Assembly: GCA_963817885.1 (NCBI GenBank)
Contig: CAWFQE010000012.1
Location: forward strand, 496,001 to 560,000
Direction of reading: 5' to 3'
Source of the DNA: CAVOHU01 sp963817885
Lineage (GTDB): Bacteria; Acidobacteriota; Vicinamibacteria; Vicinamibacterales; JAKQTR01
DNA: 64,000 bases
Shown: positions 35,462 to 43,419 of the stretch, piece by piece
Layout of the letters: every line of letters begins with the position of its first letter
Position numbering within the stretch: the first letter of the stretch is position 1
Notes under the pieces: generated by a model
Seen by the model: the letters and a program-made list of their open reading frames with translations, nothing else
What the model was told of the DNA's origin: nothing
Database searches by the model: none
Program-made: the position numbers and the translations under genes

Positions 35462-36378
35462 AACCCCGGGCCCTGGAGTTCGGCGATCGGGTGGCGGTCA
35501 TCGCACCGGCCAGCCCGTTCGTTCGCGAAGAGATGGAGGCCGGCCTGGAGGAGTTGCGCCGCCTCGAATTCGAGCCGGTGTTCGAACCGTCGCTCTTCGA
35601 TCGGCGCGGCTACGTGGCCGGCTCGCCGGAGAGCCGTGCCGCCGCGCTGCGCTCGGCGTGGGCCGATGACCGCATCAAGGCGATCCTGACCGTCAGGGGC
35701 GGCTACGGAAGTGTCCAGGTGCTCGAACATCTCAGCCGCACGGACTTGCGGATCAAGCCCCGCGTGTTCATCGGGTACAGCGACATCACCTCCGTGCTGA
35801 CCTACCTGACGACGCAGTGCGGCATCGTGGCGTTCCACGGGCCCACCGTCGCGGGCCGGCTGGGCCGAGGGGAGGCCGGCTACGATCGGTTCTCGTTCCT
35901 TCGCGCGGTGATGGATCGCGAGCCGCTGGGCGAGCTGGCGGCGGACTCCCTCGAATCGTTCGCGGATGGGGAAGCTGCCGGTCCGATTCTTGGGGGCAAC
36001 CTCACGCAGCTGGTGGCCTCCCTGGGCACTCCCTACGTGTTCGACCCGCCCCGGGGGTTCGTGCTGTTCGTCGAAGACATCAACGAGCGGCCATATCGCC
36101 TCGATCGGATGATGACGCAGCTTCGACTGGCTGGAATACTCTCTCGCGCCTCGGCCATCGTGTTCGGCGAGATGCCGGATTGCGACGAGCCCGACGGCGC
36201 CACCACGGCGCGACAGGTTCTCGCCGATGTGACTGGGGGCTTTCCCGGGCCGGTGCTCTTCGGCCTGGCGTCGGGGCACGCCGCAGGCGCAGCGTTGACG
36301 CTGCCGCTCGGGGTCCAGGCGCGCGTGGTTGGCGGGTCCCGTCCCGCCGTCATCATCGAGGAAGCTGCGGTCTGCTGA
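35449..36378 (+). CDS. ldcA: LD-carboxypeptidase (S66 family, LdcA-like)
   Basis: A 309-aa S66 serine peptidase that removes the terminal D-Ala from murein tetrapeptides. The N-terminal VAVIAPASPF, the VRGGYG motif, FIGYSDITSVLTYL (nucleophile Ser in GYSD), GGNLTQLVAS, and the C-terminal LASGHAAGAALTLPLG with the catalytic His are recognisable; the Glu of the triad is most likely in the FVEDINERPYRLDRM segment. The GTG start at 35449 overlaps nagZ, and mpl follows 77 bp later, consistent with a muropeptide recycling unit. Confidence 0.92.
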   Translation: MALLKPRALEFGDRVAVIAPASPFVREEMEAGLEELRRLEFEPVFEPSLFDRRGYVAGSPESRAAALRSAWADDRIKAILTVRGGYGSVQVLEHLSRTDLRIKPRVFIGYSDITSVLTYLTTQCGIVAFHGPTVAGRLGRGEAGYDRFSFLRAVMDREPLGELAADSLESFADGEAAGPILGGNLTQLVASLGTPYVFDPPRGFVLFVEDINERPYRLDRMMTQLRLAGILSRASAIVFGEMPDCDEPDGATTARQVLADVTGGFPGPVLFGLASGHAAGAALTLPLGVQARVVGGSRPAVIIEEAAVC

Positions 36379-36455
36379 GCCGTCGTCCGCGAAGGAGGCC
36401 GGGTTCGCTCGCGGGCCGGCACGAGTCCGGGTTCCGCGAGTTCTCCAAGGAGATC

Positions 36456-37868
36456 ATGGTGACGCGTGTGCACTTCATCGGCATCTGTGGGACGGCCATG
36501 GCCACGCTGGCCGCCATGCTCAAGCGGAAGGGCCTCGACGTGCGCGGGTCGGACAAGGATGTGTATCCCCCGATGAGCACATTTCTCGAGCGCGAGGGCA
36601 TCCCCATCGAGTCGGGCTACCTGAGCTCCCACATCACCGGCAATCTCGACCTGGTGGTGGTCGGCAATGCCATCTCGCGGGGCAACCCCGAGCTGGAGGA
36701 GGTGCTCGACCGGAAGATCAGGTACTGCTCGCTCCCCGAAGCCATTCGTGAGCACTTCCTCTGGGGCGCGCGATCGATCGTCGTCGCGGGCACGCACGGG
36801 AAGACTACGACGACCGCGATGATCGGGCACCTGCTGATGGTCGGCGGACTGGATCCGAGCGTGCTGGTCGGCGGCGTGGCGGCCGACCTGGGCGAGGGCG
36901 GATCCAGCTACCGGATCGGATCGGGCCGCGACTTCGTCATCGAGGGCGATGAGTACGACAGCGCCTTCTTCGACAAGACGGCAAAGTTCCTGAAGTACCT
37001 TCCGGACATCGCGATTGTCGGGAACATCGAATTCGATCACGCAGACATCTACCAGGATCTGGACGCGGTGAAACTGGCATTCAGGAGGCTGGTGAACCTG
37101 GTGCCGCGGCGAGGTCTGCTCGTGCTCGGCGCGGACAGCCCCGATGCGCTCGCGTTGAAGGAATTCTCGCGCTCGCCGGTCGAGACCTTCGGCCTCTCCG
37201 ATCTGGCCGACTGGCGCGCCTACGATCTCGAGCCGGGCCACGGGGGCATACGCTTCCGCGTGCAGCACCGCGCAGAGCCGCGGGGGCTGTTCGAAATCCC
37301 GCTGGTTGGCGAGCACAACGTCCGCAACGCGCTCTCAGCCATGGCCGTCGCCGCCGCCGTTGGCGTGGACGAACCGTCGATCCTGTCAGGGCTTCGCGAT
37401 TTCGGCGGCGTCAAGCGCCGCCTGGAGGAGGTCGGCACCTCGCAGGGCGTCACGCTCTACGACGATTTTGCCCATCATCCAACGGCCGTGAAAGAAACGC
37501 TGGCCGCCGTCCGTGCGGCCAACCCCGACCGCCGCCTGTGGGCCATCTTCGAGCCCCGCTCGGCCTCGTCGTGTCGCAGGGTCTTTCAGGACGCGTTCGC
37601 CGACGCGTTCGTCGCTGCCGACGAAACCATCATCGCGGCCGTCTATCGATCGTCACTCCCCGAGGAGGACCGGCTGTCGCCGCAGCGCCTGGTGACCGAC
37701 CTCGCCGCGAAGGGCCGGCACGCCCGCTACGTGCCGACGACAGACGAGATCGTCGAGGTCGCCGCGGCCGAGCTGCAGCAAGGCGATCTCGTCGTGGTGA
37801 TGTCGAATGGCGGTTTTGGCGGGATCCACGGGAAACTGCTCGACGCACTGAACAGGCGCACGTCCTGA
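36456..37868 (+). CDS. mpl: UDP-N-acetylmuramate:L-alanyl-gamma-D-glutamyl-meso-diaminopimelate ligase (Mpl)
   Basis: A 470-aa Mur-ligase family member. It starts MVTRVHFIGICGTAMATLA (the family's UDP-binding GIxGTAM region), has the P-loop AGTHGKTTTTAMIGHL, the EGDEYDSAFFDK motif typical of Mpl, NIEFDHADIY, and the C-terminal YDDFAHHPTAVKETL. Mpl attaches the recycled tripeptide to UDP-MurNAc. The ATG at 36456 is preceded by AAGGAG. It completes the nagZ-ldcA-mpl recycling set. A heptamer repeat array begins 33 bp after its stop. Confidence 0.95.
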   Translation: MVTRVHFIGICGTAMATLAAMLKRKGLDVRGSDKDVYPPMSTFLEREGIPIESGYLSSHITGNLDLVVVGNAISRGNPELEEVLDRKIRYCSLPEAIREHFLWGARSIVVAGTHGKTTTTAMIGHLLMVGGLDPSVLVGGVAADLGEGGSSYRIGSGRDFVIEGDEYDSAFFDKTAKFLKYLPDIAIVGNIEFDHADIYQDLDAVKLAFRRLVNLVPRRGLLVLGADSPDALALKEFSRSPVETFGLSDLADWRAYDLEPGHGGIRFRVQHRAEPRGLFEIPLVGEHNVRNALSAMAVAAAVGVDEPSILSGLRDFGGVKRRLEEVGTSQGVTLYDDFAHHPTAVKETLAAVRAANPDRRLWAIFEPRSASSCRRVFQDAFADAFVAADETIIAAVYRSSLPEEDRLSPQRLVTDLAAKGRHARYVPTTDEIVEVAAAELQQGDLVVVMSNGGFGGIHGKLLDALNRRTS

Positions 37869-37900
37869 CCACGGGCGCCTCGCAGTCTGTCTGCAGCTCC

Positions 37901-37939
37901 GAGCCGCGAGCCGTAAGCCGCCGGCCGCCAGCCGTCCTA
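37901..37939. repeat. Heptamer array at the secretin gene 3' end
   Basis: Five units in register, gagccgc, gagccgt, aagccgc, cggccgc, cagccgt, then cctag. The complement of the CTA at 37937-37939 is the TAG stop of the minus-strand secretin gene. This variant has G in place of C/T at the fifth position of the common AGCCYNN unit. Confidence 0.7.
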
Positions 37940-39751
37940 GTTCTTGATGATGCCGCCGGGATCGCCAGGCTGCTTGATGGGCTTGAGCGGCTGTGGCTCT
38001 GTCTTGGGCGGCTCCGGGAAGGGGAGATCGAGCGGCGCACCGGAGGAATCGCGCCCGACCATGAACGGGCGGAGATCGGCGTCGGTCAGGTCCAGCACCC
38101 GCACGATGTGCGGCGTGAGCGTGATGATGATGTCGGTTTCCAGGGTCTGTTTCGTGTTGTGCGCAAACAGCTTCCCGATGAGCGGAATATCGCTCAGCCC
38201 GGGCACGCCGTCGAGATACTGGCGTTCCTCGTCCCGGATCAACCCTCCCAGCACGCTGGTTTCGCCGTCCCGCAGCCGGATCAGCGAGCTGACCGATCGG
38301 TTGCCGAATGTCGGCAGGCCGCCATACCCGGTCCCCGACACCGCGCTGATCTCGACCTTCAGCGCGAGCGACACATCATCGTCGTGGTGGATTCGCGGGG
38401 TGATGTCGATGTTGACGCCGATGTTCTCGTAGGAGAACGACGTGATCGGCTGCTGGGCCACGCCGCCGGTGGCGATGGGCGAGAACGTCGTGCTCGGCAC
38501 TGGAACCCGATCGCCGAATTTCGCCTGAGCGGCCGTGCCCTCCGAGGTCCGTAGCTGCGGATTCGCGAGCGTCCGCGTGTTGGTGTCCGACTTCAGGAGG
38601 CGGTAGAACAGCGCCGGGACGTTCGACAGGAACACGCCCGCGCCGCTGAGCGTCTGCACTTCCCGCAGTGTCAGGCCGGAACGATTGGCGTCCATCGTGC
38701 CGTCGATGCCCGGAGAGCCCGGCGAGGCAATCTGGAGCCCGTACTCCTTCATCTTCGTGCGGTTGACTTCGAGAACCTCGACCTCGATCGCGACTTCGGG
38801 CCTGGCCTTGTCGATCGCCGCGATGATGCGCCCGGCCGCGGCCACCCGCTCCGGTGTGTCTTTGAGCGTGATGGCGTTGGCGGCAGCGGTCGGGGCGATG
38901 CGGCGCGCGTCGACGACGATGCGGAGCAGGTCGATGGTCTCCTTGATGTCGGCGTTCGACAGGAAGAAGGTGCGCACGACCTCCTGCTCGTAATCACGGC
39001 GTTTCGCAGGGGTGTCGGGGATGATCGTGATCGTCCGCGTGCCGGTGACGCGGTAGAAGTTGCGCGTGCTGGCCGTCACCGAGGCGAGTGCCTGGTCGAA
39101 GGTGCTGCGGCGCAGATCGACCGTAACCTGGGCGTCGCGAAACGTGGGATCGAACACGACGTTGTAGTCGGCCAGGCGGGCCAGCGCCGTGAACACGTCG
39201 CGGCTGTTCGCGTCGCGGAAGGTCAGGGATTCGGGCAGCTTGATGTCCGGCGGCACGTCGACGCCGGGCGAGGGAAGCTCCCGCGCGCGCTCCACCAGCG
39301 ATTCGAGCTGTGTCTTGCCTTCCCGCGTCACGGCCACCTTGATCCGGAGCTTGGTCCGCGTGTCCTTCACCGCGTCGTCCATGGCCGTGCTCGCAGGGTT
39401 CAGCTGCGACGCGATCTGATACTCGATCAGCGCCTCGTCCAGCTTGCCGAGCGACGCCGCCCGAAGCCCCCTGGCGAAGTGCGCATCGGCCGCGCGCAGC
39501 CGGGCGCGCTCGAGCGCCAGGCGGACAGACGTGTCGTTGGGACGCAGCCGGCGCGCTTCCGTGTATTCCACCACGGCCCGATCGTAGTCCTGCCGCTGTT
39601 CGGCCAGCTCGCCCTGCCTGATGTTCGAGATGGCAGCCGCGCACCCCGTCAGGCCGGCGCCGAGCGTGAGCGCGAGCGCCAGGCGCGCGAGCGCACGGCG
39701 CGCCCGACGGGCGAATACGGTCGCCCGGTCGCTAGCGGATGCGCTGGCCAT
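37937..39751 (-). CDS. Secretin-family outer-membrane protein (GspD-like) with TPR and lipobox
   Basis: A 604-aa protein. An Arg-rich start is followed by LALTLGAGLTGC, a lipoprotein signal with Cys at about residue 37. Residues ~40-130 hold TPR-like helices (LAEQRQDYDRAVVEYTEARR). An N0/STN-like part follows (LPESLTFRDANSRDVFTALA), then an N1-type domain, and the C-terminal secretin domain contains VPVPSTTF, NIGVNIDITPRIH and VLGGLIRDEERQYLDGVPGL. It would form a gated outer-membrane pore, but no other type II secretion genes are adjacent. It overlaps the LolA-like gene by 20 nt and is clearly different from PilQ at 57.8 kb. Confidence 0.85.
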   Translation of the reverse strand: MASASASDRATVFARRARRALARLALALTLGAGLTGCAAAISNIRQGELAEQRQDYDRAVVEYTEARRLRPNDTSVRLALERARLRAADAHFARGLRAASLGKLDEALIEYQIASQLNPASTAMDDAVKDTRTKLRIKVAVTREGKTQLESLVERARELPSPGVDVPPDIKLPESLTFRDANSRDVFTALARLADYNVVFDPTFRDAQVTVDLRRSTFDQALASVTASTRNFYRVTGTRTITIIPDTPAKRRDYEQEVVRTFFLSNADIKETIDLLRIVVDARRIAPTAAANAITLKDTPERVAAAGRIIAAIDKARPEVAIEVEVLEVNRTKMKEYGLQIASPGSPGIDGTMDANRSGLTLREVQTLSGAGVFLSNVPALFYRLLKSDTNTRTLANPQLRTSEGTAAQAKFGDRVPVPSTTFSPIATGGVAQQPITSFSYENIGVNIDITPRIHHDDDVSLALKVEISAVSGTGYGGLPTFGNRSVSSLIRLRDGETSVLGGLIRDEERQYLDGVPGLSDIPLIGKLFAHNTKQTLETDIIITLTPHIVRVLDLTDADLRPFMVGRDSSGAPLDLPFPEPPKTEPQPLKPIKQPGDPGGIIKN

Positions 39752-40406
39752 CGGTGATCACATCGACCCCGCGCGGGATCGTGAAGTGGAATTCCTTGTC
39801 GGGGATGCGGGCGTTCTCGCGGAGGTTCGTGAACGTGAAGGTCGACTCTCCCCCCTGCGCATCTTCGGTGACGAGCTTCATGAGCCGCAGCGTGCCGCGG
39901 GCCACCACGAGGGTCAGGGCGTCGTATTCGGCCTGCTGGGTTTTCGGCGTCAGCCGGAGCGTGACACTCCCCGGCGCCGGGTCCGGCGTCGCGGGATACG
40001 ATGCCACGAAATCTCGCGTGATGCTGCCTTTTCCGGCAAGGAAGAGCGCCGAGGTCGTGGCCTGGTTCCCCGTCGGCAACTCCGACACGATCACCTGCCG
40101 GTCCTCGGGGATGTAGGCGTACATCCGAAGACCGTCGGACACGAAGAGCTTGGATTCGGGCGAGGTGTAAGTCCAGCGCATCAACCCGGGCTTCTTGATG
40201 AGCACCGTGCCGCGCTCGGTGGCTTCCTTTCTCAGGACGCCGCCCCGGTAGCGATGGACGAAGTCGGCAGAGAAATCCTGGACGGCGTCGTACTTGTCCT
40301 GCACCGCGCGCGCCAGGTCGGTCGCGGAGGGCACGGGAGGCTGGGCCCCCTGGGGCGCGAGCCCGTTCAGGACGACGGTGAGCAGGAGTGTGAGCAGCAC
40401 GATCAT
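39732..40406 (-). CDS. Outer-membrane lipoprotein carrier LolA-like protein
   Basis: A 224-aa periplasmic protein with an N-terminal signal (MIVLLTLLLTVVLNGLAPQG). The middle shows the LolA-type fold signatures: ATDLARAVQDKYDAVQDFSA, FVHRYRGGVLRKEATERGTV with LIKKPGLMRWTYTSPESKLF, and late LRLMKLVTEDAQGG. LolA ferries lipoproteins across the periplasm. Here it lies between a rhodanese gene and a secretin lipoprotein, so a dedicated carrier for the secretin is possible but not shown. The stop region overlaps the secretin gene start. Confidence 0.8.
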   Translation of the reverse strand: MIVLLTLLLTVVLNGLAPQGAQPPVPSATDLARAVQDKYDAVQDFSADFVHRYRGGVLRKEATERGTVLIKKPGLMRWTYTSPESKLFVSDGLRMYAYIPEDRQVIVSELPTGNQATTSALFLAGKGSITRDFVASYPATPDPAPGSVTLRLTPKTQQAEYDALTLVVARGTLRLMKLVTEDAQGGESTFTFTNLRENARIPDKEFHFTIPRGVDVITDGQRIR

Positions 40407-40442
40407 CCGTGTTCGGGATCCGGACCGGTCTTGCCTGTCGCG

Positions 40443-40820
40443 TCAGGCCGGCGCGGCGTTCCCGCCTGAGGGTGACTTCCGCGACGGGTCCCTGGGCTCG
40501 GTCGGCAGGTTCGCCGCGATCCACTCGCCGATTCCGCCCTTGAGAACCTGGACGCGATAACCTTCACCGAGAAGCTCGGCGGCGACCTTGCTGCTCGTAA
40601 TCTCGTCGGGATCCGAGCAATAGAGCACCAGATCCCGGTCCTTCGGAAGACCGGACGCCGACGCCGCGGAGGGCATGACGCGAACGGCGCCGGGCAGCTT
40701 GAGCGTGCTGTGTTCGAAGGGGTACTTCAGGCGGACGTCCACGGGCAACGGCTTCGTGCTGTCGTCGCCGGCGTCGAGCCTCTGCTTCAACTCTTCTTTG
40801 GTAATCCGCATCACAGCCAT
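40443..40820 (-). CDS. Rhodanese-like domain protein
   Basis: A 125-aa single rhodanese domain: ITKEELKQRLDAGDDSTKPL, PVDVRLKYPFEHSTLKLPGA, then LVLYCSDPDEITSSKVAAEL with the active-site Cys at about residue 71, and GYRVQVLKGGIGEW. The active loop CSDPDE lacks the basic residues of thiosulfate sulfurtransferases, so activity is uncertain. The ATG at 40820 falls 7 bases after a -10 box, and no Shine-Dalgarno sequence is present, so the mRNA is probably leaderless. It is first in the rhodanese-LolA-secretin unit. Confidence 0.85.
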   Translation of the reverse strand: MAVMRITKEELKQRLDAGDDSTKPLPVDVRLKYPFEHSTLKLPGAVRVMPSAASASGLPKDRDLVLYCSDPDEITSSKVAAELLGEGYRVQVLKGGIGEWIAANLPTEPRDPSRKSPSGGNAAPA

Positions 40821-40826
40821 GGTCGT

Positions 40827-40856
40827 ATTGTGTTCGGCCCGCGCGCAGGGTGTCAA
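40827..40856 (-). promoter_or_regulatory. Promoter of rhodanese-LolA-secretin, predicted leaderless start
   Basis: On the minus strand, TTGACA (40851-40856), an 18-nt spacer and CACAAT (40827-40832). Only six bases separate the -10 box from the ATG at 40820, so the predicted +1 is the A of the start codon. Confidence 0.65.
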
Positions 40857-40984
40857 CAGAAGACGTCGCCGCATGCGGTAAGATCAGCTTCTCCGTGGGT
40901 ACATCTGCCCGTGCGCTGCCGGCCGGCTCAGGCCGGCGCCTGCGGCTCCAGCTGTGACGCTCATCGGCCCGGGACGACTACGAC

Positions 40985-41923
40985 GTGATGCACCTGCCGC
41001 CCTCATTTCATGACGCGATCGCGGCGCACCGCGTGCAGGGGATGGCCCCGCTGGCCGGCTTGACGACGTTCAGGTCGGGCGGGGCAGCCGACTGGCTGTT
41101 CGAGGCCCGGACCGCCGACGAACTCGTCGCGGCCGTGCGGGCGGCCGGGGCCGCGTCGATGAGGGTGACGATTCTCGGCGGCGGATCCAACGTGCTGATC
41201 GGGGACCGCGGCATCCGAGGGCTCGTCGTGCGCCCCCGGATGACCGGCATCGTGCAGCGTGCCGACGGGCAGGTGCGGGCCGAAGCCGGCCTGTCCCTGA
41301 ACGGACTGATTCGGTGGACCGTGGCCCGCGGCCTCGGCGGGCTCGAAGCGTGGGCCGGGACGCCAGGCCAGGTCGGCGGAGCGGTGGCTGGCAATGCGCA
41401 TTTCGGCGGACGGTCGATCGGCGAGCTCGTCGCGGAGGTGCAGACGGTGTCGATCGACGGGACGGTCGCGATCGTGCCGGCCGGGCAGATGGAGTTCGAG
41501 TACGATCGGAGCCGGCTCCAGCACACCGGTGAAATCCTGGTCTGGGCGGCATTCGAGGTGCGGCCTGGCTGCGACGCCGCCGAGTTGCGTTCGATCGCGC
41601 GACAGTCGCTGGCGCACCGGAAGCGCACGCAGCCGCTCAACCGGGCGAGCGCCGGGTGCGTGTTCAGGAATCCAGACCCGCTGGTCGACAGGGTTCCCGA
41701 GGGCGTGCCCGCCTCTGCCGGCGCGCTGATCGATCGGGCCGGGCTCAAGGGGCGCAGCCTTGGTGCGGCCCGTGTCTCGGAGGTGCACGCCAACTTCATC
41801 GTGAATGACGGCGGGGCGACCTCGGCCGAGATTCGGGCCCTGATCGACCTGTGTCGCAGCGAAGTCCGGCGGCAGTTCGGCGTCGAGCTGCACGAGGAGA
41901 TTCGGTACCTCGGAGAGTTTTGA
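40985..41923 (+). CDS. murB: UDP-N-acetylmuramate dehydrogenase
   Basis: A 312-aa FAD enzyme that reduces enolpyruvyl-UDP-GlcNAc to UDP-MurNAc. Conserved blocks are TTFRSGGAADWLFE, ILGGGSNVLIGDRGIRGLVV, WAGTPGQVGGAVAGNAHFGG and the catalytic NRASAGCVFRNPD with the active Ser. The C-terminal HANFIVNDGGATSAEI contains the family's late conserved NFIxN pattern. The form is the shorter type II. GTG at 40985 is followed by ATG at 40988; either can serve. murA follows on the same strand after a 234-bp gap. Confidence 0.95.
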   Translation: MMHLPPSFHDAIAAHRVQGMAPLAGLTTFRSGGAADWLFEARTADELVAAVRAAGAASMRVTILGGGSNVLIGDRGIRGLVVRPRMTGIVQRADGQVRAEAGLSLNGLIRWTVARGLGGLEAWAGTPGQVGGAVAGNAHFGGRSIGELVAEVQTVSIDGTVAIVPAGQMEFEYDRSRLQHTGEILVWAAFEVRPGCDAAELRSIARQSLAHRKRTQPLNRASAGCVFRNPDPLVDRVPEGVPASAGALIDRAGLKGRSLGAARVSEVHANFIVNDGGATSAEIRALIDLCRSEVRRQFGVELHEEIRYLGEF

Positions 41924-41941
41924 TGGTGGGTCGAGAGCCGG

Positions 41942-41972
41942 GCTGAGGGCTCAAGGCTTAAGGCTTGAGGCC
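41942..41972. repeat. Heptamer array after murB
   Basis: Four units in register, gctgagg, gctcaag, gcttaag, gcttgag, then gcc. It starts about 20 bp after the murB stop and is the reverse-strand form of the groEL-end array. Confidence 0.65.
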
Positions 41973-42057
41973 GATCGAACGAGCGCCAGGCGCCCGATCC
42001 CGGGCCCTTGCGTTCCCGGTGGGGGCCAGGTCTCTAGACCCGGTGTTCCGGGTGGAG

Positions 42058-42077
42058 GCCGGGTCTTAAGACCCGGC
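42058..42077. repeat. Perfect 20-bp palindrome upstream of murA
   Basis: GCCGGGTCTT at 42058-42067 pairs perfectly with AAGACCCGGC at 42068-42077. About 30 bp upstream lies a related imperfect copy, GGTCTCTAGACC with flanking CC/GG. Together they may be hairpin repeats or a factor-binding pair in the murB-murA gap; the 235-bp gap contains nothing else recognisable. Confidence 0.6.
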
Positions 42078-42157
42078 TATTGAGCGGGCGACGAGCGCTT
42101 GGCCGCTGTCTGTTCGGATGGCATTGATGCGCACTGTTCGGGCATAGGAGCTGCTAC

Positions 42158-43417
42158 GTGTCGACACTGGTGATTGAAGGCGGCCATCGGCTGTCGGGCC
42201 GGGTGGACGTCGAGGGCAACAAGAACGCCGCGCTGCCGCTGCTGGCGGCGTGTCTGCTCACCGACCAGGAGTGCGTGCTCACCAACGTCCCCCGCATCGT
42301 CGACGTGGAGGTCATGACGGCGCTTCTGCGCGACCTCGGGGCCGAAGTCGACGGGGCGGGCACCTCCACGCTGAAGGTCCGCTGCACCCAAGTCACCAGC
42401 GACGAGCCGGATCCGGCCCTGGTGGGGCGTCTGCGCGGGTCGGTCCTGCTGCTCGGGCCGCTGCTGGCTCGAAGGGGATCGGCGCGCCTTGCGCAGCCGG
42501 GCGGCGATTTTCCGGCCCGGCGCACGATCTCCACGCACGTCCAGGCCCTCTGCGCGCTCGGGGCGCGGGTGGCCGATGGACCAGGCCATCCGCTCGAGGT
42601 ACCCGACGGCCTGCGCCCGGCATCGCTCTATCTGGACGAGGCGTCGGTGACAGGAACCGAGACGGCGCTGCTGGCGGCTGCCGCCGCGCCGGGCAGGTCG
42701 GAGATCCGCCACGCGGCCTGTGAGCCGCACGTCGTCGAGCTGTGTCAGTTCCTCGGGCAGCTCGGCGCCGGGATCGCCGGCGCCGGAACGCCGACGATTA
42801 CCATCGAGGGCTGCGCCCGATTCGGCGGAGCCCGCCACACGCTCAACGGCGACTACATCGAGGCCGGCAGCTGGGTCGTCGTCGCGGCGATCACGGGCGG
42901 GGAAGCCGAGGTGGCTGGCGCACGGCCTGAGGACGTCGAGCCGATCGTCTCGGTCCTGGCGCGAATGAACCTGCAGTGCCACCTGGACGGCGCGGTGATC
43001 AAGATCGAACCCTCGTCCCCTCGCGGGATTCCGCGCGTCACAACCGGGCTCTGGCCAGGGTTTCCGAGCGACATCGTCAGCCTGGTGACCGTGCTGGCGA
43101 CACAGGCCTCGGGCAGCACCCTGATTCACGACTGGATGTACGAGCTGCGCCTGTTTGCGCTCGAACAGCTGAGCGGCATGGGCGCCGACCTCTTCCTGTG
43201 CGATCCGCACCGCATCATCATCAGCGGCCCGACGCGCCTGCGTGGCCGAGTCCTCGACGGCCGGGATCTGCGATCCGGGATGGCGCTGATTGCGGCAGGC
43301 CTTGCCGCCGATGGCGAGAGCCGCGTCCGGCCGATCGAAACGGTCGAGCGCGGCTACGGGCGCCTTGTCGACAACCTGCGAGCCCTGGGCGCGCGCGTTG
43401 AGCGGGTGGAGCGCTGA
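42158..43417 (+). CDS. murA: UDP-N-acetylglucosamine 1-carboxyvinyltransferase (MurA), Asp at the usual fosfomycin Cys
   Basis: A 419-aa EPSP-fold enzyme, the first committed step of murein synthesis. The N-terminal VEGNKNAALPLLAACLLTD with the Lys-Asn pair, the TNVPRIVDVEVM segment, the LNGDYIEAGSWVVVAAITGG segment and the PGFPSDI-type substrate loop identify it. At the loop that normally reads PGGC, where the Cys is attacked by fosfomycin, the sequence is LAQPGGDFPARRT, so the residue is Asp. Cys-to-Asp at this position is known to give fosfomycin resistance in mycobacteria and chlamydiae. The start is GTG at 42158, and the gene is convergent with the next (2 bp apart). Confidence 0.93.
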   Translation: MSTLVIEGGHRLSGRVDVEGNKNAALPLLAACLLTDQECVLTNVPRIVDVEVMTALLRDLGAEVDGAGTSTLKVRCTQVTSDEPDPALVGRLRGSVLLLGPLLARRGSARLAQPGGDFPARRTISTHVQALCALGARVADGPGHPLEVPDGLRPASLYLDEASVTGTETALLAAAAAPGRSEIRHAACEPHVVELCQFLGQLGAGIAGAGTPTITIEGCARFGGARHTLNGDYIEAGSWVVVAAITGGEAEVAGARPEDVEPIVSVLARMNLQCHLDGAVIKIEPSSPRGIPRVTTGLWPGFPSDIVSLVTVLATQASGSTLIHDWMYELRLFALEQLSGMGADLFLCDPHRIIISGPTRLRGRVLDGRDLRSGMALIAAGLAADGESRVRPIETVERGYGRLVDNLRALGARVERVER

Positions 43418-43419
43418 GG

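Noticed and set aside
39987..40300. Open frames opposite the LolA-like gene
   Set aside because: No ribosome site or coding signature; the LolA frame has signal peptide and family motifs.
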